64,000 nt of DNA from Alistipes sp. (lineage in GTDB: Bacteria; Bacteroidota; Bacteroidia; Bacteroidales; Rikenellaceae): assembly GCA_017437045.1 (NCBI GenBank), contig JAFSBY010000006.1, positions 62,001 to 126,000 on the forward strand, given 5' to 3'. Under the pieces are notes generated by a model. It did no database searches, had not been told where the DNA came from, and worked only from the letters and a program-made list of their open reading frames with translations. The translations under genes and the position numbers were made by a program. Positions 41,451 to 51,225 of this stretch are shown here, piece after piece (the first letter of the stretch is position 1; every line of letters starts with the position of its first letter).

Positions 41451-44239
41451 TTATGCGCGTTGTTGTAGTGTTGTTTGAGAAATTTGCCGGTGTGGCTCTC
41501 GGCAATCGAGGTCAGCCCCTCGGGTGTTCCGGCATAGACTACCCTGCCACCCTCATCACCCGCCTCGGGACCGAGGTCGATGACCCAGTCGGCACATTTG
41601 ATCACCTCCATGTTGTGCTCGACGATCAGCACCGTGTGCCCCTCCTCGACCAGCGCATTGAAGGCAGCCATCAGTCGATTGATGTCGTGGAAATGCAGTC
41701 CGGTGGTCGGCTCATCGAAGATGAAGAGTATCTGTCCACGACGCTCCTCCCCGGCCAAGAACGAGGCAAGTTTCACACGCTGGCTCTCACCGCCCGAAAG
41801 GGTCGAGGAGTTTTGTCCCAATTTGACATACCCCAGTCCTACGTCCTGCAACGGCCGCAGACGATTGACGATGCGCTTGCAGGTGGCGGAGCTGTCTTGG
41901 CTGAAGAAGTCGATCGCCTCGTCGATATTCATCTCCAAGACGTCGTAGATAGATTTGTTGCGGTATTTGATCTCCAGAATCTCGTCGCGGAAGCGTTTGC
42001 CGCCACAAGCCTCGCAGACCAACTCCACGTCGGCCATAAACTGCATCGAGACCTTGATGATACCCTCACCCTGACACTCCTCGCAGCGTCCTCCGGCCAC
42101 ATTGAACGAGAAGGCAGAGGCTTGCAGACCCGTGTGCTTGGCATAGGGTTGCTCGGCAAACAGATGGCGAATCTCGTCGTAGGCCTTCAGGTAGGTGACC
42201 GGATTGGAGCGGGTCGATTTGCCAATCGGATTCTGATCGACCATCTCGACTGAGCGTAGCAACGAAATATCCCCCTCGATATGGTCGAAGGCACCGGGTT
42301 TTTCGCCCGATTCGCAGATCTGGCGGCGCAGTGCGGGATAGATCACTCCTTTTACAAGCGATGATTTTCCCGATCCGCTGACACCGGTGATGCAGGTGAT
42401 CACGCCCAGCGGAATCTCCACATCAATGCCTTGCAGGTTGTTTTCGCGAGCTCCTACCACGCGGATCGAGCGATTCCAACCGCGCACCCCGCTCGGCAGT
42501 GCGATCTGTTTGCGTCCGGTCAGGTAGTCGGCCGTCAGACTGCGGCTGCACGACTCGATCTGTTGGGGTACACCCGCAAAGACCACCTCACCACCATGAA
42601 TACCGGCCTCCGGACCCATGTCGATCAGGTAGTCGGCGGCACGAATCACCTCCTCTTCATGCTCGACGACGATGACCGTGTTGCCTAAATCGCGCAACTG
42701 CTTGAGGACGTTGATGAGCCGATGTGTGTCGCGCGGATGCAGCCCGATCGAGGGCTCATCGAGGATGTATAGCGATCCGGTGAGGTTGCTACCTAACGAG
42801 GTGGCCAGATTGATGCGCTGGCTCTCACCTCCCGACAAGGTCGAGGAGAGACGATCGAGGGTCAAATAGCCCAACCCTACCTCGTCGAGATAGGCCAATC
42901 GGTTTTCGATCTCGATCAAGATGCGACTGGCCACCTTGCGGTCGTGCTCATCGAGTTGCAGCTCGCGGAAGAAGGCGATCAGGTCACGAACCGGCATGGC
43001 AACCAACTCGGTGATGTTTTTACCGCCGACCTGTACATACAACGCTTCGCGGCGCAGACGGCCACCACCACACTCCGGGCAACGTGTCTTGCCCGTATAG
43101 CGTGCCTTCATGACGCGGAATTGAATCTTGTATCGCTCCTTGTCGATGTAGCGGAAGAAGTCATCCAATCCGTGGAAATAGCTGTTTCCGCGCCATAGCA
43201 GGAGCTTCTGTTCGTCAGTTAAGGCATAATAGGGCGTGTGAATCGGGAAATCAAACAGATGAGCGTGTTGCACCAGCGCATCGCGCCAGCGACGCATCGT
43301 CTCGCCACGCCAGCAGGCAACCGCGTCGTCGTAGATCGTGCGGCTCTTGTCGGGGATGACCAGATCCTCGTCGATGCCCACCACCTTGCCGTATCCCTCA
43401 CAACGCGGGCAGGCACCAATCGGGTTGTTGAAACTGAACAGATGCTCCGTCGGGTGCTCAAACTCAAGCCCGTCGGCCTCGAAGAGCGAGGAGAAGCTGC
43501 GTGCCTCCTCCTCGGCGATCAGGCGGCAGGCACCTTCGCCATAGGAATAGGCGCGAGCAATCGAATCGCGCAGGCGGCTTTGGGTGTCGGCATCGTCTGC
43601 AATGCGCAGTCGGTCGATGACAATGGCAAGGGCCGAAGGGTCGGTTTGCTCGTTGATCGTCGGCATAAACTCCTCGATCAGACAACTTTCGCCCTCGACA
43701 TAAAGACGCAGAACGCCCTCGCTGTGCAGTTGCAGCAATCGCTCGATCAGCCCCTCCCCTTCGCGCAGGTGTAACGGGGCAGTGATGATCAGCCGCTTGC
43801 CTACGCGCTGCAAGGCCCATTCGGCCACATCGTCGATGCTTTCGCAGCGTACCTCCTCGCCCGAGATGGGCGAAATGGTGTGTCCGGCACGCGCAAAGAG
43901 GAGTTGCAGATAGTCGTAGATCTCGGTCGAGGTGCCGACCGTCGAGCGAGGATTGCGCGTGTTTACCTTCTGCTCGATGGCAATGGCCGGAGCAATACCC
44001 GAAATGATGTCCACATCGGGTTTCGAGATCTTGCCTAAAAACTGACGGGCATAGGCCGACAGGCTCTCCACATAACGCCGCTGACCCTCGGCAAAGATGG
44101 TGTCGAAGGCCAAGGTCGATTTGCCCGATCCCGAGAGTCCGGTGACGACGACCAATTTGTTATGCGGGATCGAAACCGTGATGTTTCGCAGGTTGTGCAC
44201 CCGTGCCCCTTTGATATAGATGGCTTCTTTGTCTGCCAT
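41447..44239 (-). CDS. uvrA: Excinuclease ABC subunit A
   Basis: DNA-damage sensor of nucleotide excision repair. 930 residues with two ABC modules: Walker [10 protein letters not shown] near residue 35 and [10 protein letters not shown] near 620. [12 protein letters not shown] and [12 protein letters not shown] are the two signatures, and [13 protein letters not shown] and [13 protein letters not shown] the Walker B segments. Zinc-binding Cys pairs are seen in [31 protein letters not shown] and CEACGGKRF. Length and order are canonical. It sits mid-operon, 6 nt after the yigZ-like gene. Confidence 0.97.
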   Translation of the reverse strand: MADKEAIYIKGARVHNLRNITVSIPHNKLVVVTGLSGSGKSTLAFDTIFAEGQRRYVESLSAYARQFLGKISKPDVDIISGIAPAIAIEQKVNTRNPRSTVGTSTEIYDYLQLLFARAGHTISPISGEEVRCESIDDVAEWALQRVGKRLIITAPLHLREGEGLIERLLQLHSEGVLRLYVEGESCLIEEFMPTINEQTDPSALAIVIDRLRIADDADTQSRLRDSIARAYSYGEGACRLIAEEEARSFSSLFEADGLEFEHPTEHLFSFNNPIGACPRCEGYGKVVGIDEDLVIPDKSRTIYDDAVACWRGETMRRWRDALVQHAHLFDFPIHTPYYALTDEQKLLLWRGNSYFHGLDDFFRYIDKERYKIQFRVMKARYTGKTRCPECGGGRLRREALYVQVGGKNITELVAMPVRDLIAFFRELQLDEHDRKVASRILIEIENRLAYLDEVGLGYLTLDRLSSTLSGGESQRINLATSLGSNLTGSLYILDEPSIGLHPRDTHRLINVLKQLRDLGNTVIVVEHEEEVIRAADYLIDMGPEAGIHGGEVVFAGVPQQIESCSRSLTADYLTGRKQIALPSGVRGWNRSIRVVGARENNLQGIDVEIPLGVITCITGVSGSGKSSLVKGVIYPALRRQICESGEKPGAFDHIEGDISLLRSVEMVDQNPIGKSTRSNPVTYLKAYDEIRHLFAEQPYAKHTGLQASAFSFNVAGGRCEECQGEGIIKVSMQFMADVELVCEACGGKRFRDEILEIKYRNKSIYDVLEMNIDEAIDFFSQDSSATCKRIVNRLRPLQDVGLGYVKLGQNSSTLSGGESQRVKLASFLAGEERRGQILFIFDEPTTGLHFHDINRLMAAFNALVEEGHTVLIVEHNMEVIKCADWVIDLGPEAGDEGGRVVYAGTPEGLTSIAESHTGKFLKQHYNNAHK

Positions 44240-44245
44240 AGCGTC

Positions 44246-44842
44246 CTATTCGGCGATGCTTCCGCCCGCCTTTTTTAGTTTTTCGATGAGTATGTCGGCG
44301 CGTCCCTCGCGCATGGTGAGGTGCATCGTGCAGAGGTTGTCAAACTCCTGCCCGCGGATGCGCGGCTGCTCCTCTTTGATCACGCGCATGATATCGTTCA
44401 TGGCGATGTAGGGAAAATCGACCCGGATCTGACGATCGACGGTCAATTCGATGATCTTGGCCGCCTCGATCACCTGCTGGGCCGACTCTTTGTAGGCGGC
44501 AATGAGCCCCGGAACCCCCAATTTCGTGCCGCCGAAGTAACGTACGACGACAACCAGGCAATCGGTCAGATTGTGCGAGAGCAGTTGGCCGAGAATCGGT
44601 TTTCCGGCCGTGCCCGAAGGCTCGCCATCATCGTTGGCTCGATAATGCTCCCCTTTGGGACCTAATCGCCAGGCATAGCAATGGTGCGTGGCGTCGAAGT
44701 AGCGTTTCCGCAACGCCTCCAACGCCTCGCGGATCTCCTCCTCGGTGCGCACCGGATAGATGTAGGAGAGGAATTTGCTACTCCGCTCCCGACAAGCGGT
44801 CTCTACGGCCGCCTCAATGGTCAAATAGCTATCCTCTGCCAC
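44246..44842 (-). CDS. YigZ/IMPACT family protein
   Basis: 198 residues with a GTG start at 44842, 2 nt after lepB, because no ATG is available before the conserved N-terminus. Family motifs are SYIYPVRTEEEIREAL, DATHHCYAWRLGP, the signature DDGEPSGTAGKPIL, and VVVRYFGGTKLGVPGLIAAY. YigZ-like proteins have an RNase-PH-like fold and a C-terminal elongation-factor-G-like domain. IMPACT relatives affect the translation stress response in eukaryotes, but the bacterial role is not settled. Confidence 0.9.
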   Translation of the reverse strand: MAEDSYLTIEAAVETACRERSSKFLSYIYPVRTEEEIREALEALRKRYFDATHHCYAWRLGPKGEHYRANDDGEPSGTAGKPILGQLLSHNLTDCLVVVVRYFGGTKLGVPGLIAAYKESAQQVIEAAKIIELTVDRQIRVDFPYIAMNDIMRVIKEEQPRIRGQEFDNLCTMHLTMREGRADILIEKLKKAGGSIAE

Positions 44843-44844
44843 GC

Positions 44845-46194
44845 CTACTTTACACTTTTGAACATTCTCTCCCAGCGGATATTGCGCGGGAACGACTCGT
44901 TAGGATCGAGCGAGAGCCATACGAACGACGCTTTGCCCACGATGTGATCCTCGGGTACGAAGCCCCAGAAACGTGAGTCGGCCGAGTTGTGGCGATTGTC
45001 GCCCATCATCCAGTAGTAATCCATCGCAAAGGTGTAGCTCGTAGTTGCTACCTCGTCGATGTAGATGGTCTGATCCTCTACCCGCAACGTGTGACCCTCG
45101 TAGGCCTCGATGATGCGGCGATAGAGCGGCAGATTCTCGACCGTCAGCTCAATGGTCGCCCCTTTGGCCGGAATCCAGATCGGGCCGTAATTGTCTTGGC
45201 TCCATCGAGCCTCATCCCAGGGGAATACCTCGTCGTTGGGGGCATAGATGTAGCGGCGCAATGACACTACGTGGTCTTGTTTGCGCAGCGCCTCGGCCGA
45301 AGCCTCGGTCGTGAAGAGGTAATAGACTGACCCGTTGCCCGAATATTCGGTGATGCCCAATTTGTGGAGCAGCCGCTCTGAAAGAGGCTTGCTCGTCTGG
45401 GCAACATAGGTGAATTGCAACCCCTCGATCGGGGCCTGCTCCTCGCCATTGATCCGTACTACCCCATCGACAATCTGCAGCGTGTCACCGGCGATGGCTA
45501 CGCAACGTTTGACGTAGTTTTCGCGCTTATCGACCGGACGGCTGATGATCGTGTACTCTTCGGCTAATTTGCGACGTCCCTCTTTCTTCCCGAACGTGCG
45601 CTCGTAGCTGCGAGCTACGTCGTAATAGGTCACCGCCTGGTTCTCGAGCAGCACGGTGTCGCCTGCCGGGAAATTGAATACGACCACATCGCCCCGCTGT
45701 ACGTTGCGGATACCGTGCAGACGCTTATAGGGCCACTTGATGCACTCCGAGTAGGACTTTTGGGTCTCCGAGAAGGGCATCGTGTGGTGCACGAAGGGGA
45801 AGGCAACGGGTGTATTCGGCATCTTCGGGCCGTAGGTCACCTTGCTGACATAGAGATAGTCGCCGATCAAGAGCGAGTGCTCCATCGACGAGGTGGGAAT
45901 CACATACATCTGGAAGAGGTAGATGTGCACCAACGAGGCTACCACCGTCGCGAAGATGATGGCGTTGATCCATTCGTAGAGCGTGCGCAGCAACCAATTC
46001 GTTTGGCAGAAGCGCTTGATCGGCTCGCCCACATGCGAAGGAATCCAACGCGTGATGTAGATGTCGAACAGAATCGGCAGTCCGAGCGACATCCACGCGC
46101 TACGAGTCCAGACGACAAACCAGAGCGTGTAGAGCAACGTGGCGCAGATCAATCCCACCCATTTATTACGAAAGAAGGTTTTGATTTTTCCCAT
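44845..46194 (-). CDS. lepB: Signal peptidase I
   Basis: Cleaves signal peptides of secreted proteins on the periplasmic side of the inner membrane. 449 residues, long as is usual in Bacteroidales because of inserts between conserved boxes. Two N-terminal transmembrane segments (about 12-30 and 78-100) precede box B with catalytic Ser103 (IPTSSMEHSLLIGD). Box D holds the general-base Lys229 (NYVKRCVAIAGD). The C-terminal MMGDNRHNSADSRFWGFVP is box E. It lies 11 nt after dapB and 2 nt before the yigZ-like gene. Confidence 0.95.
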   Translation of the reverse strand: MGKIKTFFRNKWVGLICATLLYTLWFVVWTRSAWMSLGLPILFDIYITRWIPSHVGEPIKRFCQTNWLLRTLYEWINAIIFATVVASLVHIYLFQMYVIPTSSMEHSLLIGDYLYVSKVTYGPKMPNTPVAFPFVHHTMPFSETQKSYSECIKWPYKRLHGIRNVQRGDVVVFNFPAGDTVLLENQAVTYYDVARSYERTFGKKEGRRKLAEEYTIISRPVDKRENYVKRCVAIAGDTLQIVDGVVRINGEEQAPIEGLQFTYVAQTSKPLSERLLHKLGITEYSGNGSVYYLFTTEASAEALRKQDHVVSLRRYIYAPNDEVFPWDEARWSQDNYGPIWIPAKGATIELTVENLPLYRRIIEAYEGHTLRVEDQTIYIDEVATTSYTFAMDYYWMMGDNRHNSADSRFWGFVPEDHIVGKASFVWLSLDPNESFPRNIRWERMFKSVK

Positions 46195-46205
46195 GGCAGT
46201 AATGT

Positions 46206-46964
46206 CTATTGCAACAGGTCGTCCATCGAATAGATACCCTGCTTACCACAGAGGAACTCGGCGGCAATAACGGCACCCAGAGCGAGTGTACGACGGTTTT
46301 TGATCGTATGACGCAGGATGAGCTCATCATCCTCACTCTCGTAGCGCACTTCGTGGATACCGGGCGTAGCACCCTCGCGCACCGAGCGGATGATCAGATC
46401 CTCGTCGGTCAATTCGTGGCGTGGCTTTTCGTCATACGCGGACACATCGAAAATCGGAGCAAAGTTCACCCACTGCTTCTTCGACGAGAGCGACTCGATG
46501 ATCCCTTCGGCCAACGTGATGGCGGTACCACTCGGGGCATCCTTCTTTTGGGTGTGGTGCACCTCCTCGATCTCGACGCGGTAATTGGCACCCGAACGCT
46601 CGACCAATTCGGCCAAACGACGATTCAAGCGGAACAAGAGATTTACGCCCAACGAATAGTTCGAGGCATAGAAGAGTGCCCCCTGCTGCTCGATGCAGTA
46701 GTTTTTCAGTTCTTCAAACCGATCGAGCCAACCGGTGGTGCCGCTCACGACGGGAACCTTGTGCTCGATGCAGCTATGCAGGTTCTCGTAGGCGGTTGCG
46801 GGTGTCGTAAATTCGAGGGCGACGTCGATCCCCTCCAGGTGGGCGGCATCGAGGTCGGCACGGTTATCTATGTCGATGATCAGCGCCACCTCGTGGCCTC
46901 TTTCGCGCAAGATCTGCTCGATCTCGCGGCCCATCTTTCCATATCCGATAATAGCAGTTTTCAT
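46206..46964 (-). CDS. dapB: 4-hydroxy-tetrahydrodipicolinate reductase
   Basis: Second committed step of the lysine/diaminopimelate pathway; the product feeds peptidoglycan cross-linking. 252 residues from the ATG at 46964; the frame is open much further upstream, but only this start gives the NAD(P)-binding N-terminus MKTAIIGYGKMGREI. The family signature EEVHHTQKKDAPSGTA carries the catalytic His and Lys, and VVSGTTGWLDRF is also typical. First gene of a six-gene operon; a TATCTTTG box lies about 20 nt upstream. Confidence 0.95.
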   Translation of the reverse strand: MKTAIIGYGKMGREIEQILRERGHEVALIIDIDNRADLDAAHLEGIDVALEFTTPATAYENLHSCIEHKVPVVSGTTGWLDRFEELKNYCIEQQGALFYASNYSLGVNLLFRLNRRLAELVERSGANYRVEIEEVHHTQKKDAPSGTAITLAEGIIESLSSKKQWVNFAPIFDVSAYDEKPRHELTDEDLIIRSVREGATPGIHEVRYESEDDELILRHTIKNRRTLALGAVIAAEFLCGKQGIYSMDDLLQ

Positions 46965-46983
46965 GTCGTAAAAATTATTCAGG

Positions 46984-46991
46984 CAAAGATA
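46984..46991 (-). promoter_or_regulatory. Promoter -7 element of the dapB operon
   Basis: Minus-strand TATCTTTG 20 nt before the dapB ATG; no correctly spaced TTG. Confidence 0.5.
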
Positions 46992-47045
46992 CGAAAAAAA
47001 GCGCAAACTCCCCTCGTTTAGCAACGCAATGTGGCAAGAATTTAT

Positions 47046-47053
47046 TATCTTTG
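47046..47053 (+). promoter_or_regulatory. Promoter -7 element of truA
   Basis: TATCTTTG, 26 nt before the truA ATG, divergent from the dapB promoter 55 nt away. Confidence 0.5.
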
Positions 47054-47078
47054 CGCATAAGAAACAACGAGACGGACG

Positions 47079-47837
47079 ATGCGCTATTTTCTTTTCCTGC
47101 GATACAATGGCGAGGCCTACTGCGGCTGGCAACGGCAGAAGGGGCAACCCTCGGTACAACAGACCCTCGAAGAGCGGCTTTCGATGCTCTTTCATGAGCC
47201 GATCGAGGTGGTAGGTGCCGGACGTACCGATACGGGGGTGCACGCCGCCTTCTATGTGGCCCATTTTGATTGTACGGCCCTGCCGCTCGCGGCCGATCAG
47301 GTGGTCTATAAGCTGAATCGTATGTTGCCGGATGATATTGCCATTATGCGTCTGGAGGAGGTGGCGGCGGATGCACACGCCCGTTTCTCGGCCCGAGAGC
47401 GGGAATATCGTTACTATATCGAGCCGACGAAGAATCCCTTTACGCGCACAGTTCATTGGCAGTACGCCGTGCCGTTAGATGTGGAGCGGATGAATCGTGC
47501 GGCCGAGGTGTTACTGACGGAGCAGGATTTTACGACCTTTGCCAAGCTCAACTCGAACAATAAGACCAATATTTGTCATATCCGTCGAGCTCGTTGGGAG
47601 GTGCGGGCCGATGGCGTGCTCTGTTTTACGATCCGCGCCGATCGTTTCCTGCGGAATATGGTGCGTGCTATTGTTGGAACGTTGGTTGATGTCGGACGCG
47701 GGCGATACTCGGTGGAGGAGTTTGCCGAGATTGTGCGTAGTCGTGATCTGTCGCGTGCGAGTGGCGGAGCACCGGCTCATGGGCTCTTTTTGAGTGATGT
47801 GCACTATGATGCCGAACTGTTCTTGAGTTCAAAATAG
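47079..47837 (+). CDS. truA: tRNA pseudouridine(38-40) synthase
   Basis: Isomerises uridines 38-40 in the anticodon arm of tRNAs. 252 residues. The catalytic Asp51 is in GAGRTDTGVHA; the N-terminal YNGEAYCGWQRQ and later FSAREREYRYYI are family motifs, and the C-terminal RADRFLRNMVRAIVGTLVDVGRG is characteristic. Single gene flanked by the divergent dapB operon and the convergent M23 gene with a shared hairpin. Confidence 0.95.
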   Translation: MRYFLFLRYNGEAYCGWQRQKGQPSVQQTLEERLSMLFHEPIEVVGAGRTDTGVHAAFYVAHFDCTALPLAADQVVYKLNRMLPDDIAIMRLEEVAADAHARFSAREREYRYYIEPTKNPFTRTVHWQYAVPLDVERMNRAAEVLLTEQDFTTFAKLNSNNKTNICHIRRARWEVRADGVLCFTIRADRFLRNMVRAIVGTLVDVGRGRYSVEEFAEIVRSRDLSRASGGAPAHGLFLSDVHYDAELFLSSK

Positions 47838-47856
47838 AGGATATCGTCAAAGTTGA

Positions 47857-47892
47857 AGGGGCTGTCCAACCGAAGTTGTGACAGCCCCTTTG
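47857..47892. terminator. Bidirectional terminator, member 4 of the repeated GGCTGTC hairpin family
   Basis: AAGGGGCTGTC-CAAC ... GTT-GTGACAGCCCCTTT between convergent truA and the M23 peptidase gene. Confidence 0.75.
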
Positions 47893-47909
47893 CGTTTGAA
47901 GCAGCTCGC

Positions 47910-49061
47910 CTATCGGACGCGCAACGTGCGACCAATGCGCAGCGTTGTGGTCGATTTGATGCCGTTCAGTCGGCAGATGTTGCCCACCGTGGTGCCATAT
48001 TTGCGAGCAATGGCACCCAACGTATCGCCCGAACGAATCTTGTGATAACGCATTGCTTCGCGCTCGGCCTTCTCCTTCTTGTCCTGCTCCTCGTTGGCAA
48101 TTTCATCCTCAAAATTCTGCTCGGCGCGCGAGTAGATGCTGAAGTAGCGTCGCTTCAGAAGGAAGGTGGTACGGCAGAGCGTGCCGGTTTTGAAGTCGAT
48201 CAGTCGCTCGGGGTCGAACGATTGTCCGTAGTAGCGCGTCTCGAAGTGCAGGTGCGGGCCGGTCGAGCGTCCGGTCGATCCGCCCAAACCAATCACTTGT
48301 CCGGCCTCGACCCATTGGTTTTGAGCTACGAGGCGTTCGGAAAGGTGGGCATAGAAGGTCTCCAGACCATTGTCGTGGCGAATGATCACCAGATTACCGT
48401 AGCCTCCTCGGTTGTATTGCGAGATGCGGACGCGACCGCTGAAGGTGGCGTAGATCGGCTCGCCCACTTTGAGCGAGAGGTCCACACCCTGGTGGGCACG
48501 ACCGCGACGCGGTCCATAGCGGCTACGTACGGGTGCGGGTTTGTAGGGTGTGTGATACCCGCTTGCCGAGTCGAGCAGGTCGATGACCAGCGACTGGGGC
48601 AGCGAGTCGTAGGGAATGTGCCGATAGGGAAAGAGCGTCGTTGTGTCCCAATAATTGACAAAGACGGTGCTGTCGCGTTCGATGGCACGGTTACGCACAT
48701 ATCGCCACGTGTTATTGGCGTATAGAATGACGTGTACGGCCTCGTGCCCCGAATCGAGCGTGTCAATCACGGCCAACGAATCAATCTCCGAGACCGATTC
48801 GATCCGTTTGCGGGCCAGACGCAGGCGCATGGCTACGATCGAATCGACCGTGGCTGCCTGAGCCGGCGTGAGGATCTTCGAGAGCGAGTCGATCTTGGCC
48901 GCCTCGGCTGCCATTTCGCGTTGCTGCTGTGCCTCGATGGCCGAGTCGATCACCTGCTCGATGTCGTGGTCGGCTGTTGTTGTGGCTGCAGTGGGTTGCT
49001 CTTGTGCGATCAATACAGAGGCGGAGAGCAAGAGTGTAAGGGTTAGTATCAGCGATTTCAT
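47910..49061 (-). CDS. M23 peptidase with C-terminal LysM (peptidoglycan hydrolase)
   Basis: 383-residue exported cell-wall protein. Signal peptide MKSLILTLTLLLSASVLIAQ. Residues about 40-170 are a predicted helical/coiled region. The LytM/M23 zinc domain spans about 175-290, with the H...D motif in GRAHQGVDLSL and the HLH motif in TGPHLHFETR, so the catalytic residues are intact. A LysM module ends the protein (IRSGDTLGAIARKYGTTVGNICRLNG...). It may cleave peptide cross-bridges or activate other hydrolases. Last gene of the yicC-gmk-nadD-ddl-DUF3109 operon. Confidence 0.92.
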   Translation of the reverse strand: MKSLILTLTLLLSASVLIAQEQPTAATTTADHDIEQVIDSAIEAQQQREMAAEAAKIDSLSKILTPAQAATVDSIVAMRLRLARKRIESVSEIDSLAVIDTLDSGHEAVHVILYANNTWRYVRNRAIERDSTVFVNYWDTTTLFPYRHIPYDSLPQSLVIDLLDSASGYHTPYKPAPVRSRYGPRRGRAHQGVDLSLKVGEPIYATFSGRVRISQYNRGGYGNLVIIRHDNGLETFYAHLSERLVAQNQWVEAGQVIGLGGSTGRSTGPHLHFETRYYGQSFDPERLIDFKTGTLCRTTFLLKRRYFSIYSRAEQNFEDEIANEEQDKKEKAEREAMRYHKIRSGDTLGAIARKYGTTVGNICRLNGIKSTTTLRIGRTLRVR

Positions 49062-49071
49062 AGTAGCCTTT

Positions 49072-49644
49072 TTATGCCTTGTTGATTAGCTCTTCGGCGG
49101 CCTCGAGTTGCTGATAGAAGGTCTCGCCAAAACGGCGAATGATAGCCTCCTTGAGCGATTTGTAGACCGGTACGCCGGCGCGCTTGCCACAAGCACGTGC
49201 CCCCTCGCAAACCGACCAACGGTGATAATTCAGGCCGACCGATCCGTTCGAGAAATTGACCAGTCGGATGGGATACAGATGGCACGAAATCGGCTTGCGG
49301 AAGGCACACTTGCCCTCCATCCACGCCTTCTCGATGGCGCAAAGTGTGACGCCGTTTTCGGTGTAGGTGTAGGCGCATTCGGCGTCATTGACCAGCGGTG
49401 TGGTGTAGTCGCCATCCTCGTCGATGACCATGAATCCTTGGCGTTCGATCGCCTCGATACCCTCCGGGGTCATGTAGGGCTTGTAGTTGGGATACTCCTC
49501 CTCGAGGATATCCACCTCGTCCATCTCCAGCGGTGCACCGGCATTGCCCTCGACGCAGCAGATGCCTTTGCACTGTGCCAAATCGCACAAGAAACCCTCG
49601 CGCAAGAGATCGGCACTGACAATTTTATCGTCTATCTCAATCAT
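49072..49644 (-). CDS. DUF3109 family Cys-rich protein
   Basis: 190 residues, cytosolic, function unknown. Conserved Cys occur in CDLAQCKGICCVEG, CAYTYTENGVTLCAIEKAW, KCAFRKPISCHLYPIR and CEGARACGKRAG. Their number and grouping (CxxxCxxxCC-type at the front) suggest metal or Fe-S binding similar to YkgJ-type proteins. It shares one nucleotide with ddl (TAATG junction), so it is translationally coupled. Its persistent place beside cell-wall genes here is notable but unexplained. Confidence 0.85.
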   Translation of the reverse strand: MIEIDDKIVSADLLREGFLCDLAQCKGICCVEGNAGAPLEMDEVDILEEEYPNYKPYMTPEGIEAIERQGFMVIDEDGDYTTPLVNDAECAYTYTENGVTLCAIEKAWMEGKCAFRKPISCHLYPIRLVNFSNGSVGLNYHRWSVCEGARACGKRAGVPVYKSLKEAIIRRFGETFYQQLEAAEELINKA

Positions 49645-50624
49645 TATTTATACGTGTCTTGAATAATCAGATCATACAACTCACCCAACGAAAGCCCCAT
49701 CTCGCGGGCCTGCTTGGGGACAATGCTGCCGCCACTCATGCCCGGAATCGAATTGATCTCGATCAGGTAGGGCTTGCCCTCCTCTGTGACGATGAAATCA
49801 ACTCGCACGACGCCTCGGCAACGGCAGGTCTTGTAGGCTTCGAGGGTCATGCGATTCAGGTCGGCCTTCACCTCGGGGGTGATGTCGGCCGGTGTGATCT
49901 CCTCGGAGAATCCCTCGGTGTATTTGGCTTCGTAATCGAAGAAGTCGTTCTTGGCGACAATCTCGGTGATCGGGAAGATCCACTCTTTGCCTCCGACGAT
50001 CATCACGCCACAACCCATCTCACGTCCCGTGATGCACTCCTCGATCAGCACCTCGTCGCTCTCCTTGAGAGCCGCTTCGATGGCGGCCGGCAGCTCCTCT
50101 GCGGCCTTCACCTTCGTAACACCGAACGACGATCCGCTGGCGTTGGGCTTGACAAAGAGCGGCAGCCCCAACTCCCCTACGATGGCCTCCACATCAACCT
50201 TTTCACCTCGCAGCAGAAAGCGATCGCGCGCCAGATTGACACGCCCCTGCAACGTGCGTTTGGTGGTCACTTTGTCGAAGGTGATCACCGACGAGGTCAT
50301 CGAGCAGGAGCTGCAAGGGATCTGCATCATCTCCAGGTAGCCCTGCAACATGCCATTCTCGCCCGGCGTGCCGTGGATCAGAATGAGGGCATAGTCGAAA
50401 ATCTTCTTCTCCCCGGCAATGGTGATCGAGAAATCGTTTTTGTCCACCTCGTAGCGTGTACCATCAGCCGCCGTGTGGCTCCAACTGCGCCCTTTGAGGT
50501 CAATGAGTGTGATGTCATATTTTTCGTGATCGAGTGCTGCATGAATCTGCGCGGCACTCTGCAGGGCGATCTCCCGTTCCGAGGAGTCGCCACCCGCCAT
50601 CAAGGCGATCTTCAATCTCTTCAT
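49644..50624 (-). CDS. ddl: D-alanine--D-alanine ligase
   Basis: Makes the D-Ala-D-Ala dipeptide for peptidoglycan stems. 326 residues of ATP-grasp fold. Conserved elements include GGDSSEREIALQSA at the N-terminus, the LIHGTPGENGMLQGYLE segment, the ATP-binding PLFVKPNASGSSFGVTKV, EECITGREMGCGV, and the metal-binding GVVRVDFIVTEEGKPYLIEINSIPGM. It overlaps both neighbours by single nucleotides (TAATG), giving tight coupling with nadD upstream and DUF3109 downstream. Confidence 0.95.
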   Translation of the reverse strand: MKRLKIALMAGGDSSEREIALQSAAQIHAALDHEKYDITLIDLKGRSWSHTAADGTRYEVDKNDFSITIAGEKKIFDYALILIHGTPGENGMLQGYLEMMQIPCSSCSMTSSVITFDKVTTKRTLQGRVNLARDRFLLRGEKVDVEAIVGELGLPLFVKPNASGSSFGVTKVKAAEELPAAIEAALKESDEVLIEECITGREMGCGVMIVGGKEWIFPITEIVAKNDFFDYEAKYTEGFSEEITPADITPEVKADLNRMTLEAYKTCRCRGVVRVDFIVTEEGKPYLIEINSIPGMSGGSIVPKQAREMGLSLGELYDLIIQDTYK

Positions 50625-51211
50625 TATTCCACTTTTTTATATAATCCTTTGGTGCGGATGTGCCACGCCACCTTCGGGTGAATCAGTTGCGAGCAATCCT
50701 CGCCGGCGGCTATTCGCCGACGAATCTCGGTAGCCGACATGGGGTGAAGTGGCGCATCGGCAAGCAGTTGCATGGTCGGCGCAGGTAGAGCCTCCAAGCC
50801 GTTTTGCTCACCGGCACGCGGATAGATCCAAATGGGATATTTGACAACCTCCTGCCACTCGCGCCATCCGGTCAGACCGTCGATCTGGTCTGCACCCATC
50901 AAGATTGAGAATTGCATCGAGTCGCCCGATACCTGCTCTAAATAGCGCAACGTGTCGATCGTGTAAGAGGGCTTCGGAAGCAACATTTCGACCACCGAAG
51001 GCTTGATCTGCTCCGGGTAGCGCGATGCTGCGCAGGCCAACTCGGCCATCTCGAAACGGTCGAGGGCCGGAGCCAGCTCATGCTCGCTTTTGTAGGGGCT
51101 TTGCGGGGAGACGATCAGAGTTACCAAGTCGCACAACCCCTGCTCGAGTACATATTCGGCCAGGGCGATATGGCCCTTGTGAATCGGGTTGAACGACCCG
51201 AAGTAGAGCAT
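50624..51211 (-). CDS. nadD: Nicotinate-nucleotide adenylyltransferase
   Basis: Converts NaMN to deamido-NAD in NAD biosynthesis. 195 residues from the ATG at 51211 (MLYFGSFNPIHKGH), which places the nucleotidyltransferase (T/H)xGH motif at the usual distance. An upstream ATG at 51259 would overlap gmk and is rejected. Later family elements are LIVSPQSPYK, ILMGADQIDGLTGWREW and the ISxxR-type MSATEIRRRI. Operon position between gmk and ddl. Confidence 0.92.
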   Translation of the reverse strand: MLYFGSFNPIHKGHIALAEYVLEQGLCDLVTLIVSPQSPYKSEHELAPALDRFEMAELACAASRYPEQIKPSVVEMLLPKPSYTIDTLRYLEQVSGDSMQFSILMGADQIDGLTGWREWQEVVKYPIWIYPRAGEQNGLEALPAPTMQLLADAPLHPMSATEIRRRIAAGEDCSQLIHPKVAWHIRTKGLYKKVE

Positions 51212-51225
51212 GACGCGCTGCACGG

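Noticed and set aside
46965-47456. N-terminal extension of the dapB frame
   Set aside because: It covers the promoter box at 46984 and lies antisense to truA; the canonical DapB start is at 46964.
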